The notes: generated by a model not told the origin, from the letters alone. Numbered from the stretch's first letter, positions 41,847 to 50,977 are shown. The stretch is 64,000 nucleotides of DNA from Paenibacillus_F chitinolyticus_A (GCF_045038035.1 NZ_CP173427.1:5580001-5644000), one strand, 5' to 3'. Numbers and translations: made by a program.

Positions 41847-43646
41847 CTAGAGCCGCTCCCCCTGCGGGAGCAGGCGCAGCTTCGTCAGCGCCGAAGCCAG
41901 CTTGCCGCCGCCGGGGAGCTGCTCAAGCTCCGCGCGGTTCACGGCGCGAAAGCGCAGCAGCGCGATCGCGTACACGGCCGCGCCGAGCGCCACCCCGGCC
42001 AGCGCCAACACGCCGGCCTGTCCGCGCGAGCCGAGGCCCGGCGCCGCGGCGCCAAGCAGCGGCCCGCCCGCGAGCTGGAGCGCGCCCAGAGCGGCGCACA
42101 TGAGCGCCGCTGCGGCAAGCGGCGCCAGGGCCGAGGCGCGCCAGCGCTGCGGAGCGCCGGTCAGCCGCCGCACCTCGGCGAGGCCGAGGGCGGACGCGGA
42201 CGCGAACGCGAGCACAGCCGACACGGCCGCGCCGGCGATCCCCCAGCGCGGCACGAGGAGCAGGCTGCCGCCGATCTTGACGGCGGCTGCGGCGAGCAGA
42301 TGCAGCGCGGGAGCGTTCACGGCGCCGAGGCCCTGCAGCACTCCGGCAAGCACGATGTTGAGCGTGCCGAACAGCGCCGTGAGCGCGAGCAGAGCCATCG
42401 TGCCGGACGCTTCTTCGCTCTGATAGAGCATCACGTTCACCGGCACGGTGAGAGAGGCCAGGCCGGCGGCCGCAGCCAGGCCGAGCAGGCCCGTCATCCG
42501 CACGGTCCGCTCCGTGCGCGCTTGCAGCTGCGCCGGATCGGCCGCCTTAGCTGCGGCGATTGCCGGCACCAGCACGGCCGTCAGCGAGGACGCGACCATC
42601 GTCACGGCCTGAACCAAGGGGAGGCCGTGGTTGTACAGGCCGAATTGGCGCATCGCCTCGGCCGCGTCCGCTCCTCCGCCGAGCAGCAGGCGGGGGATGG
42701 TGAAGGCGTCGATGAGATTGAGAATCGGCGTCATGATTGAACCGAGGCAGATCGGCAGAGCGTAAGCGCCGATAGAGGCCATGAGCCGGCCAAGCGGTTC
42801 TTTGGTCCACACAGGGCCGGTGGCTTCAGCTTGGGCAGCCTCTCCTATACAGGGCGGTTTCTCAACACCCGATCGTTCAAGCCTCTTTCCCGGGCTATGA
42901 GGGGCTTCACAGGATTCGGAATGATCCGCGGTTTCCGCCGGTGTTAATTCAGCCGGATTCCCAGCCCTTCTTTCCTTGCTTCTCTGCCAATAGAACAGAA
43001 GCAGAAGCAAAGCCCCCGCTGCCCCCGTTACGGAACCGAATGTCGCTCCGGCGGCAATATCGCCGTCTCCCGCACCTTGTTCGGTCAGGTACAGCAGAAG
43101 AAGAACCATCGTAAGCACGCGCACCGTCTGCTCGACTACCTGGGACACCGCGGTGGGGACCATGTTCTGATAGCCTTGAAAATAACCGCGGAGAACCGAG
43201 AGTACGGGAACCAGCAGAAGCGCGTACGAAATGCTGCGGATGGCCGGCGCCGCTGCCGCTGTTCCTATCCAGCCCGCAAGCGCATCGGCTCCGAAATACA
43301 GCAGGAGAAAGCAAAGCACGCCGGTTCCTGTCAGGAGCAGAGCGGAAGCTGCCGCCACCCGCCTTGCCCCTGCATGATCGCGTGCGGCTGCCCGGTCCTG
43401 GACGAATTTGGCGACCGTGATCGGAAAACCCGCCGTCGCCAGAAAAAGAATCAGGAGGTACAGCGGATAGACGGCATTATAAATGCCGAAAACCCCGTCT
43501 CCGGCTATATTCTGCAGCGGAATTTTTTGGAGGGTTCCGAGCAGTTTGGAGAATACCGCCGCGGCGGCCAGTAACGCGGCGCCCTTAAGGAGCCGGGAGC
43601 TTCCGACCGTCACAGTCTGTTCCTGCGTTCCCTTTTCCGTGGACAT
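41847..43646 (-). CDS. yabM: SpoVB/MurJ-like polysaccharide or lipid flippase (YabM)
   Basis: 599 residues, MATE/MVF-like with about 14 hydrophobic segments. LLKGAALLAAAAVFSKLLGTLQKIPLQNIAG at the N-terminus and VLRGYFQGYQNMVPTAVSQVVEQTVRV are typical of the SpoVB/YabM branch. A hydrophilic insert at about residues 235-285 breaks the membrane pattern. The C-terminal 350 codons are far more GC-rich than the first 200. It probably moves a lipid-linked wall precursor across the membrane. Position next to mazG matches yabM in B. subtilis. Confidence 0.88.
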   Translation of the reverse strand: MSTEKGTQEQTVTVGSSRLLKGAALLAAAAVFSKLLGTLQKIPLQNIAGDGVFGIYNAVYPLYLLILFLATAGFPITVAKFVQDRAAARDHAGARRVAAASALLLTGTGVLCFLLLYFGADALAGWIGTAAAAPAIRSISYALLLVPVLSVLRGYFQGYQNMVPTAVSQVVEQTVRVLTMVLLLLYLTEQGAGDGDIAAGATFGSVTGAAGALLLLLFYWQRSKERRAGNPAELTPAETADHSESCEAPHSPGKRLERSGVEKPPCIGEAAQAEATGPVWTKEPLGRLMASIGAYALPICLGSIMTPILNLIDAFTIPRLLLGGGADAAEAMRQFGLYNHGLPLVQAVTMVASSLTAVLVPAIAAAKAADPAQLQARTERTVRMTGLLGLAAAAGLASLTVPVNVMLYQSEEASGTMALLALTALFGTLNIVLAGVLQGLGAVNAPALHLLAAAAVKIGGSLLLVPRWGIAGAAVSAVLAFASASALGLAEVRRLTGAPQRWRASALAPLAAAALMCAALGALQLAGGPLLGAAAPGLGSRGQAGVLALAGVALGAAVYAIALLRFRAVNRAELEQLPGGGKLASALTKLRLLPQGERL

Positions 43647-43689
43647 GGACGTCTCTCCTGCATAAAAGATTAAATGTGCCTGTGTCTAT

Positions 43690-44232
43690 CTACACTTCCA
43701 TTTGCTTGGACAAGAAGGAAGCGGCCGTTTCGGCCATGATCCGCTCGGTTTTTCCCATGACCACATCATTTTCCTTACTGACCAACAGAACGGCGCCGAT
43801 GGCATCCCCCTGGTGAATGATCGGTGCAATGACGAACGAGCCGTAAGTATCCGCCGCATCCTTAACCAGCTCGTAACTGCCGGCCGTTTCTTGCACGATC
43901 GTCTGTCTTCCGTTCAAGGCGCTCTCCAACTGCTCGCCCACCCGTTTGGCGTCATATTCTTTACGTCCGCGGCCTGCCGCTGCGATGAAGGTCTCCCGGT
44001 CCGATATAACGGCCTGATATCCGGTGCTCTCGTTTAACGATTCCGCATATTCCAGCGCAAAATCTCCAAGTTCACCGACCGGAGAATATTTCTGCAAAAT
44101 GACTTCGCCGTCGGGGTTCACGAATATTTCCATGGGATCGCCTTCCCGGATGCGCATGGTGCGCCGAATCTCCTTCGGAATGACTACCCGTCCTAAATCG
44201 TCTATGCGTCTTACTATACCTGTCGCTTTCAT
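43690..44232 (-). CDS. Second SpoVT-like AbrB/GAF transcription regulator (tandem paralogue)
   Basis: 180 residues from the ATG at 44232. The N-terminal AbrB-type swapped-hairpin domain (MKATGIVRRIDDLGRVVIPKEIRRT) is almost identical to that of the neighbouring SpoVT, while the C-terminal GAF-like domain has diverged (about half identical by eye), for example TGYQAVISDRETFIAAAGRG. It is transcribed after a terminator, so it should have its own promoter. It is probably a duplicate of spoVT with a different ligand or timing. Confidence 0.9.
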   Translation of the reverse strand: MKATGIVRRIDDLGRVVIPKEIRRTMRIREGDPMEIFVNPDGEVILQKYSPVGELGDFALEYAESLNESTGYQAVISDRETFIAAAGRGRKEYDAKRVGEQLESALNGRQTIVQETAGSYELVKDAADTYGSFVIAPIIHQGDAIGAVLLVSKENDVVMGKTERIMAETAASFLSKQMEV

Positions 44233-44311
44233 ACTGCTTAAAGCCTCGCTTTCCTTCTGGGGGTTTACACTAGGATGTTTGAAAAAATACGGATTAAAGA
44301 GGACTCTTCCC

Positions 44312-44339
44312 ATTATATATAAATTTCCTCATAAAACAA
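44312..44339 (-). promoter_or_regulatory. Candidate promoter of the second spoVT-like gene
   Basis: Minus strand TTGTTT, 16-bp spacer, TATAAT. The -35 lies within the U tract of the spoVT terminator. The -10 is perfect but the -35 is weak. Confidence 0.35.
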
Positions 44340-44386
44340 AAAAAGCCCCCTTACCTCCGGAATTGGTTTCCAAGTAAGGGAAGCTT
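44335..44386 (-). terminator. Intrinsic terminator after spoVT
   Basis: Minus strand AGCTTCCCTTAC...GTAAGGGGGCT followed by TTTTTTTG, four bases beyond the spoVT stop. Confidence 0.85.
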
Positions 44387-44390
44387 TCGG

Positions 44391-44933
44391 TTACTGCTCC
44401 ATTTGTTTCGCCAAAAAACCGGCTGCAGTCTCCACCATTTTCGATTCCATATTGCCCATCTTGACTTCTTCGTCCTTGCTCATCAGAATAACCGAACCGA
44501 TCGGATCTCCGCCCGCAACAATCGGAGCGATGACGAAAGAGCTGTAAGTTTCGGGATTGTCTTTGGAGATTTCGTATGTACCCGAACCGCTCTCGATTGT
44601 CGGTTTACGGTTTTCCATGGTGGTCTCCACGATCTGCCCGATCTGCTTGTCCATATACTCTTTCTTCGAACCGCCCGCTACCGCGATAACCGTATCCCGG
44701 TCCGTAATCAGTGTGATATGATTGGTGCTCTCATAGAGAGACTCGGCATATTCTTTGGCAAAATCCCCTAATTCGCCGATCGGGGAATACTTCTTCAAGA
44801 TAACTTCACCGTCGCGATCGACGAATATCTCGAGCGGGTCGCCTTCCCGGATGCGCAGTGTGCGCCGTATTTCCTTCGGAATGACAACCCTGCCCAGGTC
44901 ATCAATGCGACGAACGATTCCAGTTGCTTTCAT
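44391..44933 (-). CDS. spoVT: Stage V sporulation protein T
   Basis: 180 residues. The AbrB-like DNA-binding domain covers residues 1-50 (RRTLRIREGDPLEIFVDRDG). The GAF-like domain contains ELGDFAKEYAESLYEST, VAGGSKKEYMDKQIG and the ending VETAAGFLAKQMEQ. It is closer to B. subtilis SpoVT than its neighbour. SpoVT tunes sigma-G-dependent genes in the forespore. A sigma-G-like promoter lies about 100 bp upstream. Confidence 0.95.
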   Translation of the reverse strand: MKATGIVRRIDDLGRVVIPKEIRRTLRIREGDPLEIFVDRDGEVILKKYSPIGELGDFAKEYAESLYESTNHITLITDRDTVIAVAGGSKKEYMDKQIGQIVETTMENRKPTIESGSGTYEISKDNPETYSSFVIAPIVAGGDPIGSVILMSKDEEVKMGNMESKMVETAAGFLAKQMEQ

Positions 44934-45032
44934 GACTCTTGTTGCCCCACTTTCACTTGAAGTTTTGGATACGACTGGACGCCGATCTGCGTGTATTTAA
45001 AAGAGAAGGGTGTAGCGATTCGATTCTGACCA

Positions 45033-45062
45033 TAGTATTCATCCGCCCCCATATTCTTATAC
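45033..45062 (-). promoter_or_regulatory. Candidate sigma-G promoter of spoVT
   Basis: Minus strand GTATA, 18-bp spacer, AATACTA. This is one base from the sigma-G -10 consensus CATNNTA. B. subtilis spoVT is sigma-G dependent. Confidence 0.55.
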
Positions 45063-45087
45063 ATTTCCCTCTTTCCATCCACGTAAA

Positions 45088-45124
45088 ATAAAAAGCCATC
45101 CCGTCCGGATGGACGAGATGGCTT
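45088..45124 (-). terminator. Intrinsic terminator after the prsA-like gene
   Basis: Minus strand AAGCCATCTCGTCC-ATCC-GGACGGGATGGCTT followed by TTTATTTT, 42 bp beyond the stop. Confidence 0.9.
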
Positions 45125-45165
45125 TCGTGACATCAATGATCTGCCGCCAGGCTTCGCAGACCCGC

Positions 45166-46326
45166 TTACTTCGCCGCCGGCGAAGGGCTTGCGGCCGGAG
45201 GCGTCGCTCCAGGCACGTCGGTCGGCGCCGCGGTCGGCGTCGTCTGTGGAGACGGACTGCCTGTCGGAGCCGGCGTGCCGCTTGGTTCCGTGCTGCCGCC
45301 AGGTGCCGGGCTCGGATTGGCCGATGGAGCCGGAGTCGGAGTCGGCTTAGGAAGCTTGTTCGTTTCGATCAAGCCGGGAAGCTCCTTCGTTACGAACTCC
45401 TGCATCTTCACTTGCGCCAGGTTAGAGGCCAGCTCTTTCTTGGCGTCTTCTACGGTTTCGGTTTTACGGGATTCCACTTTCATGACGTGGTAGCCGTAAT
45501 CGGTCTCAACGGGATCGCTGATCGTATTCAAAGGCAGCTCGAGAGCCGCTTTTTTGAATCCCGCTACCCACTGGCTGACTTTAGCGTTCTCGTACTTGCC
45601 GCCTTTATCTTTCGAACCCGGGTCATCCGAGTATTCTTTGGCAAGAGCGTCGAAGTCTCCGCCGTTTTTCAGCTTCTGCTGCACTTCTTTTGCGCGCTTC
45701 AGAGCTTCTTCTTTCGTGCGGAGCTCTTTATTCGTATTCGGATCGTTAAGACCGATGAGAATATGACGGACAGTCGCTACATCGTAGGCGTTCGGGTCCG
45801 CTTTTTTGGCCTTCTCGTATTCCGCTTTGATTTCATCGTCGGTGACCTGCTTCTCCAAGTGGCTCGTGGAATACACGCTGAGTCTCAAGAGGTCCTCAAT
45901 GTCCTTCTCTTCCAGTTTCGCGTCTTTCAGCTTCTTCTCCAGGCCGCCTTCTTGCGCGCCCACGAAAGTTTTCAGCTGCGTAACCTGCTCGGTTACCTGC
46001 TTGTCCGCTTCTTTTTTCACGTCATCGCTTGCACGTCCGGAAAGAACCTTCAGCATGATATACTGCTCCAGCATGCTTTGCTGGTAGGCCGGGTCGGTTT
46101 CGAACTGCGCGTATTCCGGATACAGAAGACGGTTGAAGGAAAGCAGCTTATCAAACTCTCCACGGGTCACTTTACCCCCGTCTTTGTAAGTGGCGATAAC
46201 CTCTTCCGGCGTACCCGCTTTTCCTTCGTCCTTCTTGCCGCATCCGCTGGCCACGGCCAAAACAAGGACTAGTACGGCAAGCAGCAGCCACTTGCTTTTG
46301 GCCCAACCTGATTTATTGTGTTGCAT
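45166..46326 (-). CDS. PrsA-like foldase lipoprotein with Pro/Ser/Thr-rich tail
   Basis: 386 residues. The N-terminal signal with lipobox ASGC gives a lipidated Cys29, so the protein is anchored outside the membrane. A SurA-like N-terminal helical domain precedes a parvulin domain (about residues 185-285) with VRHILIGL, FDALAKEYSDDPGSKDKGG and GYHVMKVESR. The last 60 residues are a low-complexity Pro/Ser/Thr/Ala/Gly tail that may span the wall. It would assist folding of secreted proteins. The start overlaps the mfd end by 14 bp; this gene is not present between mfd and spoVT in B. subtilis. Confidence 0.9.
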   Translation of the reverse strand: MQHNKSGWAKSKWLLLAVLVLVLAVASGCGKKDEGKAGTPEEVIATYKDGGKVTRGEFDKLLSFNRLLYPEYAQFETDPAYQQSMLEQYIMLKVLSGRASDDVKKEADKQVTEQVTQLKTFVGAQEGGLEKKLKDAKLEEKDIEDLLRLSVYSTSHLEKQVTDDEIKAEYEKAKKADPNAYDVATVRHILIGLNDPNTNKELRTKEEALKRAKEVQQKLKNGGDFDALAKEYSDDPGSKDKGGKYENAKVSQWVAGFKKAALELPLNTISDPVETDYGYHVMKVESRKTETVEDAKKELASNLAQVKMQEFVTKELPGLIETNKLPKPTPTPAPSANPSPAPGGSTEPSGTPAPTGSPSPQTTPTAAPTDVPGATPPAASPSPAAK

Positions 46327-49300
46327 TCTGCAATTCTCCCTTCGTTTTCAAGGCTTCCCTGTATTGTAACAGAAAACGCTCCACCAATGCGATTGTGTCC
46401 TCGGGGGACAGCCCTTTGCCGCGGATGTGGACATGAATCTGAGGCCCGGCAATCAGCTTGACGCGCCCGTCGAAGCCGTTCGAAATCGTAAACAGCTTCT
46501 GACCGTCCAGCCTTTCCGTCTCGTCCGGAGAAATCTTGATCTGATAGTCGTCGCCCTTCTGGGAGATGGATTCGATTTTATATTCGGCTCCATACACCTT
46601 CAATCTGGCTACGGCCAAAAGATTGGAAACGGCAGGCGGCAAATCGCCGAACCGGTCCACCAATTCCTCATCCAGATCTTCCGCTTCCGCGAAGGAGCGG
46701 ATATTCGCCACTTTCTTGTAAATCTCGATCTTCTGCATACTGTCGTAAATGTAATCCGACGGCAGGTAAGCATCCAGGTGAAGGTCAAGCTGCGTGATCC
46801 ATTCCTTCTCGGGCTCCGCCTGCTCTCCGTCCAGCTCCAGCTTGCGCTTGGCGATTTCCTCGCTCAGCATCTGAGAGTAAAGGTCGAATCCGACGGAAGC
46901 GATAAATCCGTGCTGCTCGGCTCCGAGCAGATTACCGGCTCCGCGGATGGACAAGTCCCTCATGGCAATTTTAAATCCGGACCCAAGTTCTGTAAATTCT
47001 TTAATTGCCTGGAGACGTTTCTCCGCCACTTCGTTCAGCACTTTGTCGCGCTGATACGTAAAGTACGCGTAGGCGATCCGGTTGGAACGGCCGACCCGGC
47101 CACGCAGCTGGTACAGCTGGGATAAGCCCATCTTGTCGGCGTCATGCACGATCAGCGTATTCACGTTCGGGATATCGACGCCGGTCTCGATGATGCTCGT
47201 GCTTACGAGCACGTCGAACTCGCCGTCCAGGAAGTCGAGAATCGTTTTCTCGAGTTCCTGCTCCGACATTTGCCCGTGCGCAACGGTCACGCGGGCTTCC
47301 GGCACGAGCATAGAGATCTGCTCGGCCATCTGGTTGATCCCCTGGACGCGGTTGAACAGGAAATACACCTGTCCTTCACGCGCCAGCTCGCGTTCGATCG
47401 CTTCCCGTACGAGCGTTGTGCTGTATTCCAGCACGTAGGTCTGTACCGGGAAGCGGTTCTCCGGCGGCGTCTCGATGACGGACAGGTCGCGAACCCCCAG
47501 CATCGACATGTGGAGCGTGCGCGGGATCGGCGTGGCGGTCAGAGTCAGCACGTCGACATTCGTTTTCAGCCGCTTCAGCTTCTCTTTGTGCGAGACGCCG
47601 AAACGCTGCTCCTCATCGACGATGAGCAGCCCCAGGTCCTTGAACTTCAGGTCCTGGGATAGCAGGCGGTGCGTTCCGATTACGATGTCGACGGTACCGG
47701 CCTTGACGCCCTTGGTCGTTTCATTCTGCTCTTTCTTCGAACGGAACCGGCTCAGCACCTGGATGTTGAACGGGTATCCCGAGAAGCGCTCGCGGAACGT
47801 CTCGTAATGCTGCTGCGCCAAAATCGTCGTCGGCACCAGGACAGCGACCTGTTTGCCGTCGATAGCCGCTTTGAAGGCGGCGCGGATAGCCACTTCCGTC
47901 TTGCCGTAACCGACATCTCCGCAAAGAAGCCGGTCCATCGGACGCGGTTTTTCCATATCCTTCTTAATTTCCCCAATTGCCCGGAGTTGATCCGTCGTTT
48001 CGTCATACGGAAACATGCTTTCGAATTCCTGCTGGTAGGCGGAATCGGAGCTGAAGCCGTACCCCGTCGTCGCTTGACGGTCCGCGTAAAGTTTGATGAG
48101 ATCGTCGGCGATGTCCTTGACGGAGGTCCGCACTTTGTTCTTGACGCGGTTCCAGTCGGCCCCGCCCAGCTTGTATATCTTCGGCTCTTTCTCTTCCGAA
48201 CCGACATATTTCTGAATGAGATCGATCTGGTCGATCGGGACGGACAGCTTGTCGCCGCCCGCATAGACAATATGCAAATAATCTTTATGAATGCCCCCGA
48301 CTTCAAGAGTGCCGATCCCGACATACTTCCCGATCCCGTGATTAACGTGAACGACGTAGTCTCCGACTTTAAGCTCCTGGTAGCTTTTGATTCTCTCGGC
48401 ATTCTCGATTTTCTTGTCTACTTTGCGCGCTTTCCGCTGCTTCTGCGTAAACATCTCGCCTTCCGTAATCACGACGAGATGAATGGACGGCAGCTCGAAG
48501 CCGGTCTGCAGGTTTCCGTTCATAATCTCGGGCTCATCGATTTGATAATCCCCGAGCACACGGCGGACGCGGTCCATCCGCTCTTCACCGTTGGCTAAGA
48601 TGATAACGCGGCTGCCCGTCTTTTTCCAGCGCTCCATTTCCGCTTTCAGAAGGTTCATCTGCCCGTGGAAATTCTGCATGACCCGGGACATGAAATTGAC
48701 AATGTTCTGCGGCTGGGTCTGCGGGACCTGGCGCAGGAAGAGCGACATATAAAGCGTCGGATAAGTGCGGCGCTGCATAAGGGTCTCCAACTGCTTCGAA
48801 AGCGTGAGGGCCGGGAGGGCCTTCCCGTCTTGAAGGGAACTCGTCACCCACTCCGCCTCTTCCCGCTCCAGCTGCTTGGAGGTTTCCACGAGCCGGGCCG
48901 GCTCGTCAACGAGCAGCACCGTATCCTCCGGCATGTAATCGGATAGAGTCTGCCGCTCCGGATAGAGCAGGGAGACATACTTGAACAGCCCCTGGAAGGT
49001 GTTCCCCTCTCGGAGCAGTTCAATGTCATGTCCGATTCCTTCCAGCAGCCTGTCCTTGGCCTGACGGTCCGTCATTTTGGCAAGCTGGGTTTGAAGAAGT
49101 TCGTAGGCATGATGAGCGGCACTCTGAAAACGCTTTCTATTTAAGAGTACTTCCCGGCACGGCTGGATCACGAACGAATCCAACTTGTCTATGGAGCGCT
49201 GGTCCGATACGTCGAACGTACGGATAGAATCCACATCCACATCGAATAACTCGATCCGGACGGCCGTGGAAGAAGTCAGCGGAAATAAATCCACGATGCC

Positions 49301-49834
49301 TCCGCGGACGCTCATTTCCCCCTTCGCTTCCACCCGCTCCACACGCTCGTAACCCAGCTCGGTCAGACGGGTCAGAAATTCCTCCAGGTCAATTGTATCC
49401 CCCAAACGTACGGTGAGCTGGGCTTCCTTGAACGTTTCCTTCGTCGGAAGCAGACGGCGGAATCCGGCATACGGCACAATGACCGCTCCCCGGTATCCGC
49501 CGGCCAGTTTGGTCAGCACATCGATCCGCTGCGCCAGCATTTCGGGACTGGCAATAGCCGCTTCGGCGGCAAGCAGCTCTTGTGCGGGATATAAGAGAAC
49601 CCCGTCTTCCGGAAGACATTCGCTTAAATCCTCGAAGATCTTCTGGGCGGAGAACATATTATGCGTAACGATGAGAAGCGGACGCTCGAGCTGCTGCATC
49701 AGTGCGGCAAGCATTACCTGACGAGAGGAGCCGGTTAATCCGGCGATCAACTGCTCTTTCATGCCGGAACGAATACCCGTAATCACACTTTGAAAATCGC
49801 GGTCCGTTGAAAAAGCTTGTATTAAAGCTTGCAA
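46313..49834 (-). CDS. mfd: Transcription-repair coupling factor
   Basis: 1173 residues, full length. N-terminal UvrB-homology region, the RNA-polymerase-interacting domain (VGDYVVHVNHGIGKYVGIGTLE), then a RecG-like translocase with Walker A GDVGYGKTEVAIRAA, the DEEQ box (LLIVDEEQRFGV) and helicase motifs such as LTATPIPRTLHMS and QLRGRVGRS. The C-terminal TRCF domain is complete. Mfd releases stalled RNA polymerase and recruits UvrA. The start is a TTG at 49834 with GAGGAG upstream. Confidence 0.97.
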   Translation of the reverse strand: MQALIQAFSTDRDFQSVITGIRSGMKEQLIAGLTGSSRQVMLAALMQQLERPLLIVTHNMFSAQKIFEDLSECLPEDGVLLYPAQELLAAEAAIASPEMLAQRIDVLTKLAGGYRGAVIVPYAGFRRLLPTKETFKEAQLTVRLGDTIDLEEFLTRLTELGYERVERVEAKGEMSVRGGIVDLFPLTSSTAVRIELFDVDVDSIRTFDVSDQRSIDKLDSFVIQPCREVLLNRKRFQSAAHHAYELLQTQLAKMTDRQAKDRLLEGIGHDIELLREGNTFQGLFKYVSLLYPERQTLSDYMPEDTVLLVDEPARLVETSKQLEREEAEWVTSSLQDGKALPALTLSKQLETLMQRRTYPTLYMSLFLRQVPQTQPQNIVNFMSRVMQNFHGQMNLLKAEMERWKKTGSRVIILANGEERMDRVRRVLGDYQIDEPEIMNGNLQTGFELPSIHLVVITEGEMFTQKQRKARKVDKKIENAERIKSYQELKVGDYVVHVNHGIGKYVGIGTLEVGGIHKDYLHIVYAGGDKLSVPIDQIDLIQKYVGSEEKEPKIYKLGGADWNRVKNKVRTSVKDIADDLIKLYADRQATTGYGFSSDSAYQQEFESMFPYDETTDQLRAIGEIKKDMEKPRPMDRLLCGDVGYGKTEVAIRAAFKAAIDGKQVAVLVPTTILAQQHYETFRERFSGYPFNIQVLSRFRSKKEQNETTKGVKAGTVDIVIGTHRLLSQDLKFKDLGLLIVDEEQRFGVSHKEKLKRLKTNVDVLTLTATPIPRTLHMSMLGVRDLSVIETPPENRFPVQTYVLEYSTTLVREAIERELAREGQVYFLFNRVQGINQMAEQISMLVPEARVTVAHGQMSEQELEKTILDFLDGEFDVLVSTSIIETGVDIPNVNTLIVHDADKMGLSQLYQLRGRVGRSNRIAYAYFTYQRDKVLNEVAEKRLQAIKEFTELGSGFKIAMRDLSIRGAGNLLGAEQHGFIASVGFDLYSQMLSEEIAKRKLELDGEQAEPEKEWITQLDLHLDAYLPSDYIYDSMQKIEIYKKVANIRSFAEAEDLDEELVDRFGDLPPAVSNLLAVARLKVYGAEYKIESISQKGDDYQIKISPDETERLDGQKLFTISNGFDGRVKLIAGPQIHVHIRGKGLSPEDTIALVERFLLQYREALKTKGELQNATQ

Positions 49835-49961
49835 ATCAAGTACACTCCTCTCACAAAAAGAAGCCTCGGCGCTTGCCTAGGCTGTCATGACACAATTTTT
49901 GCACATGTCCGGAGTACGGGATAAGCGCCCTAAGCAGCGCGCAGGCAGCGGCCGGAATCGG

Positions 49962-50192
49962 TCACTGCAGCGGGCTGCCGATCAGGTTAAGCTCCGGGTT
50001 GGCGTCCAGTGCCTGCTTGCAGTAATCGCAAACCACCTTGACCGTAACGCCCCCGTCCATGTTATACGCTATTATATCGCTCCGTTCTTCGGGGGTCAAG
50101 AAATGGAAACCGAGCTGGTATTCGCTCACTTGATCCCAGTTGATTTCCCCGATAGACGATTGGCAATGACGGCAAATATATTTTACTGACAT
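49962..50192 (-). CDS. fin: Anti-sigma-F factor Fin
   Basis: 76 residues from the ATG at 50192, with GGGAGG nine bases upstream (a TTG at 50195 is the alternative). Two zinc-binding pairs, CRHC at the N-terminus and CDYC near the C-terminus, with LGFHFLTPEERSDIIAYN between, match Fin (YabK). Fin blocks sigma-F in the forespore so that sigma-G can take over. Its position between pth and mfd matches B. subtilis. Confidence 0.9.
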   Translation of the reverse strand: MSVKYICRHCQSSIGEINWDQVSEYQLGFHFLTPEERSDIIAYNMDGGVTVKVVCDYCKQALDANPELNLIGSPLQ

Positions 50193-50227
50193 CAATGTAT
50201 GCCTCCCTGCAGGTTTCGATTACTCCT

Positions 50228-50257
50228 TAGTATGGCCCTATTTTTAAAATCCTAGCC
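50228..50257 (-). promoter_or_regulatory. Candidate forespore (sigma-F/G) promoter of fin
   Basis: Minus strand CATACTA is a perfect forespore -10 element. The -35 position, 18 bp upstream, holds GGCTA, a weak match. B. subtilis fin is transcribed by sigma-F and sigma-G. Confidence 0.45.
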
Positions 50258-50407
50258 ACCTCTGGAAGTAATTTACCAGCCTATGCATGGCATACAATGT
50301 GTCTTGGAGCGGCCGATATCCCCGAATCATTATTCCGGAAGCCGGGCACACGAGAGAAAACCCCCGTTTGCCGCAACTCCGGATATTGCATGTACCCGAG
50401 ATCCGGA

Positions 50408-50977
50408 CTAATTCCCGCTTCCGTTGAAAACCGCCATCGTTTTCTCGAAAGGCTCGCTTAGGCAGTGCTCCATCGCTTCGCACGTTTTGTCCAGAACGGC
50501 CGGCAGCGCCCCCGTTTCCGCCTTGTTGAAATTCGACAAGACATAGTCGACAATCGGATAGCCCGGATTCGGTCGATTGATTCCCATACGGATGCGGTTG
50601 AACGTGGACGTGCCCGTATGGGCTATGACGGATTTGATCCCGTTATGGCCGCCGGCGCTCCCCTGGTAACGCAGTCTGATATTCCCGAACGGCGTATCCA
50701 TGTCATCGTACAAAATGACGAGATCCGACACGTCGACTTTATAAAAGTCCATAAAAGCCCGGATCGACTCCCCCGACAAATTCATATAGGTCATAGGTTT
50801 CAGCAAATAGGCCTTTGTACCGTTCACACGCACCTCGGCCAGATGGCCTTTGCACTTATTCTGGAACGAAGAGACCCCCCATTTCTCGGCAAAACGGTCA
50901 ATCGCCATGAATCCGATATTATGGCGTGTATGCTCGTACTGTTTCCCAGGATTGCCTAAACCGACAAAACATTTCAC
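50408..50977 (-). CDS. pth: Peptidyl-tRNA hydrolase
   Basis: 189 residues. Cleaves peptidyl-tRNA released from ribosomes. FVGLGNPGKQYEHTRHNIGF includes the catalytic histidine region, followed by LLKPMTYMNLSGESIRAFMDFY, DLVILYDDMDTPFGNIRLR and GSAGGHNGIKSVIAHTGT. It is named spoVC in B. subtilis. It lies upstream of fin and mfd in the usual order. Confidence 0.97.
   Translation of the reverse strand: MKCFVGLGNPGKQYEHTRHNIGFMAIDRFAEKWGVSSFQNKCKGHLAEVRVNGTKAYLLKPMTYMNLSGESIRAFMDFYKVDVSDLVILYDDMDTPFGNIRLRYQGSAGGHNGIKSVIAHTGTSTFNRIRMGINRPNPGYPIVDYVLSNFNKAETGALPAVLDKTCEAMEHCLSEPFEKTMAVFNGSGN

Noticed and set aside
40253..42103. Long open frame (616 codons) on the plus strand opposite mazG and the flippase gene
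   Set aside because: It is antisense to two well-supported genes, has no ribosome-binding site or family motif, and is kept open by high GC content.
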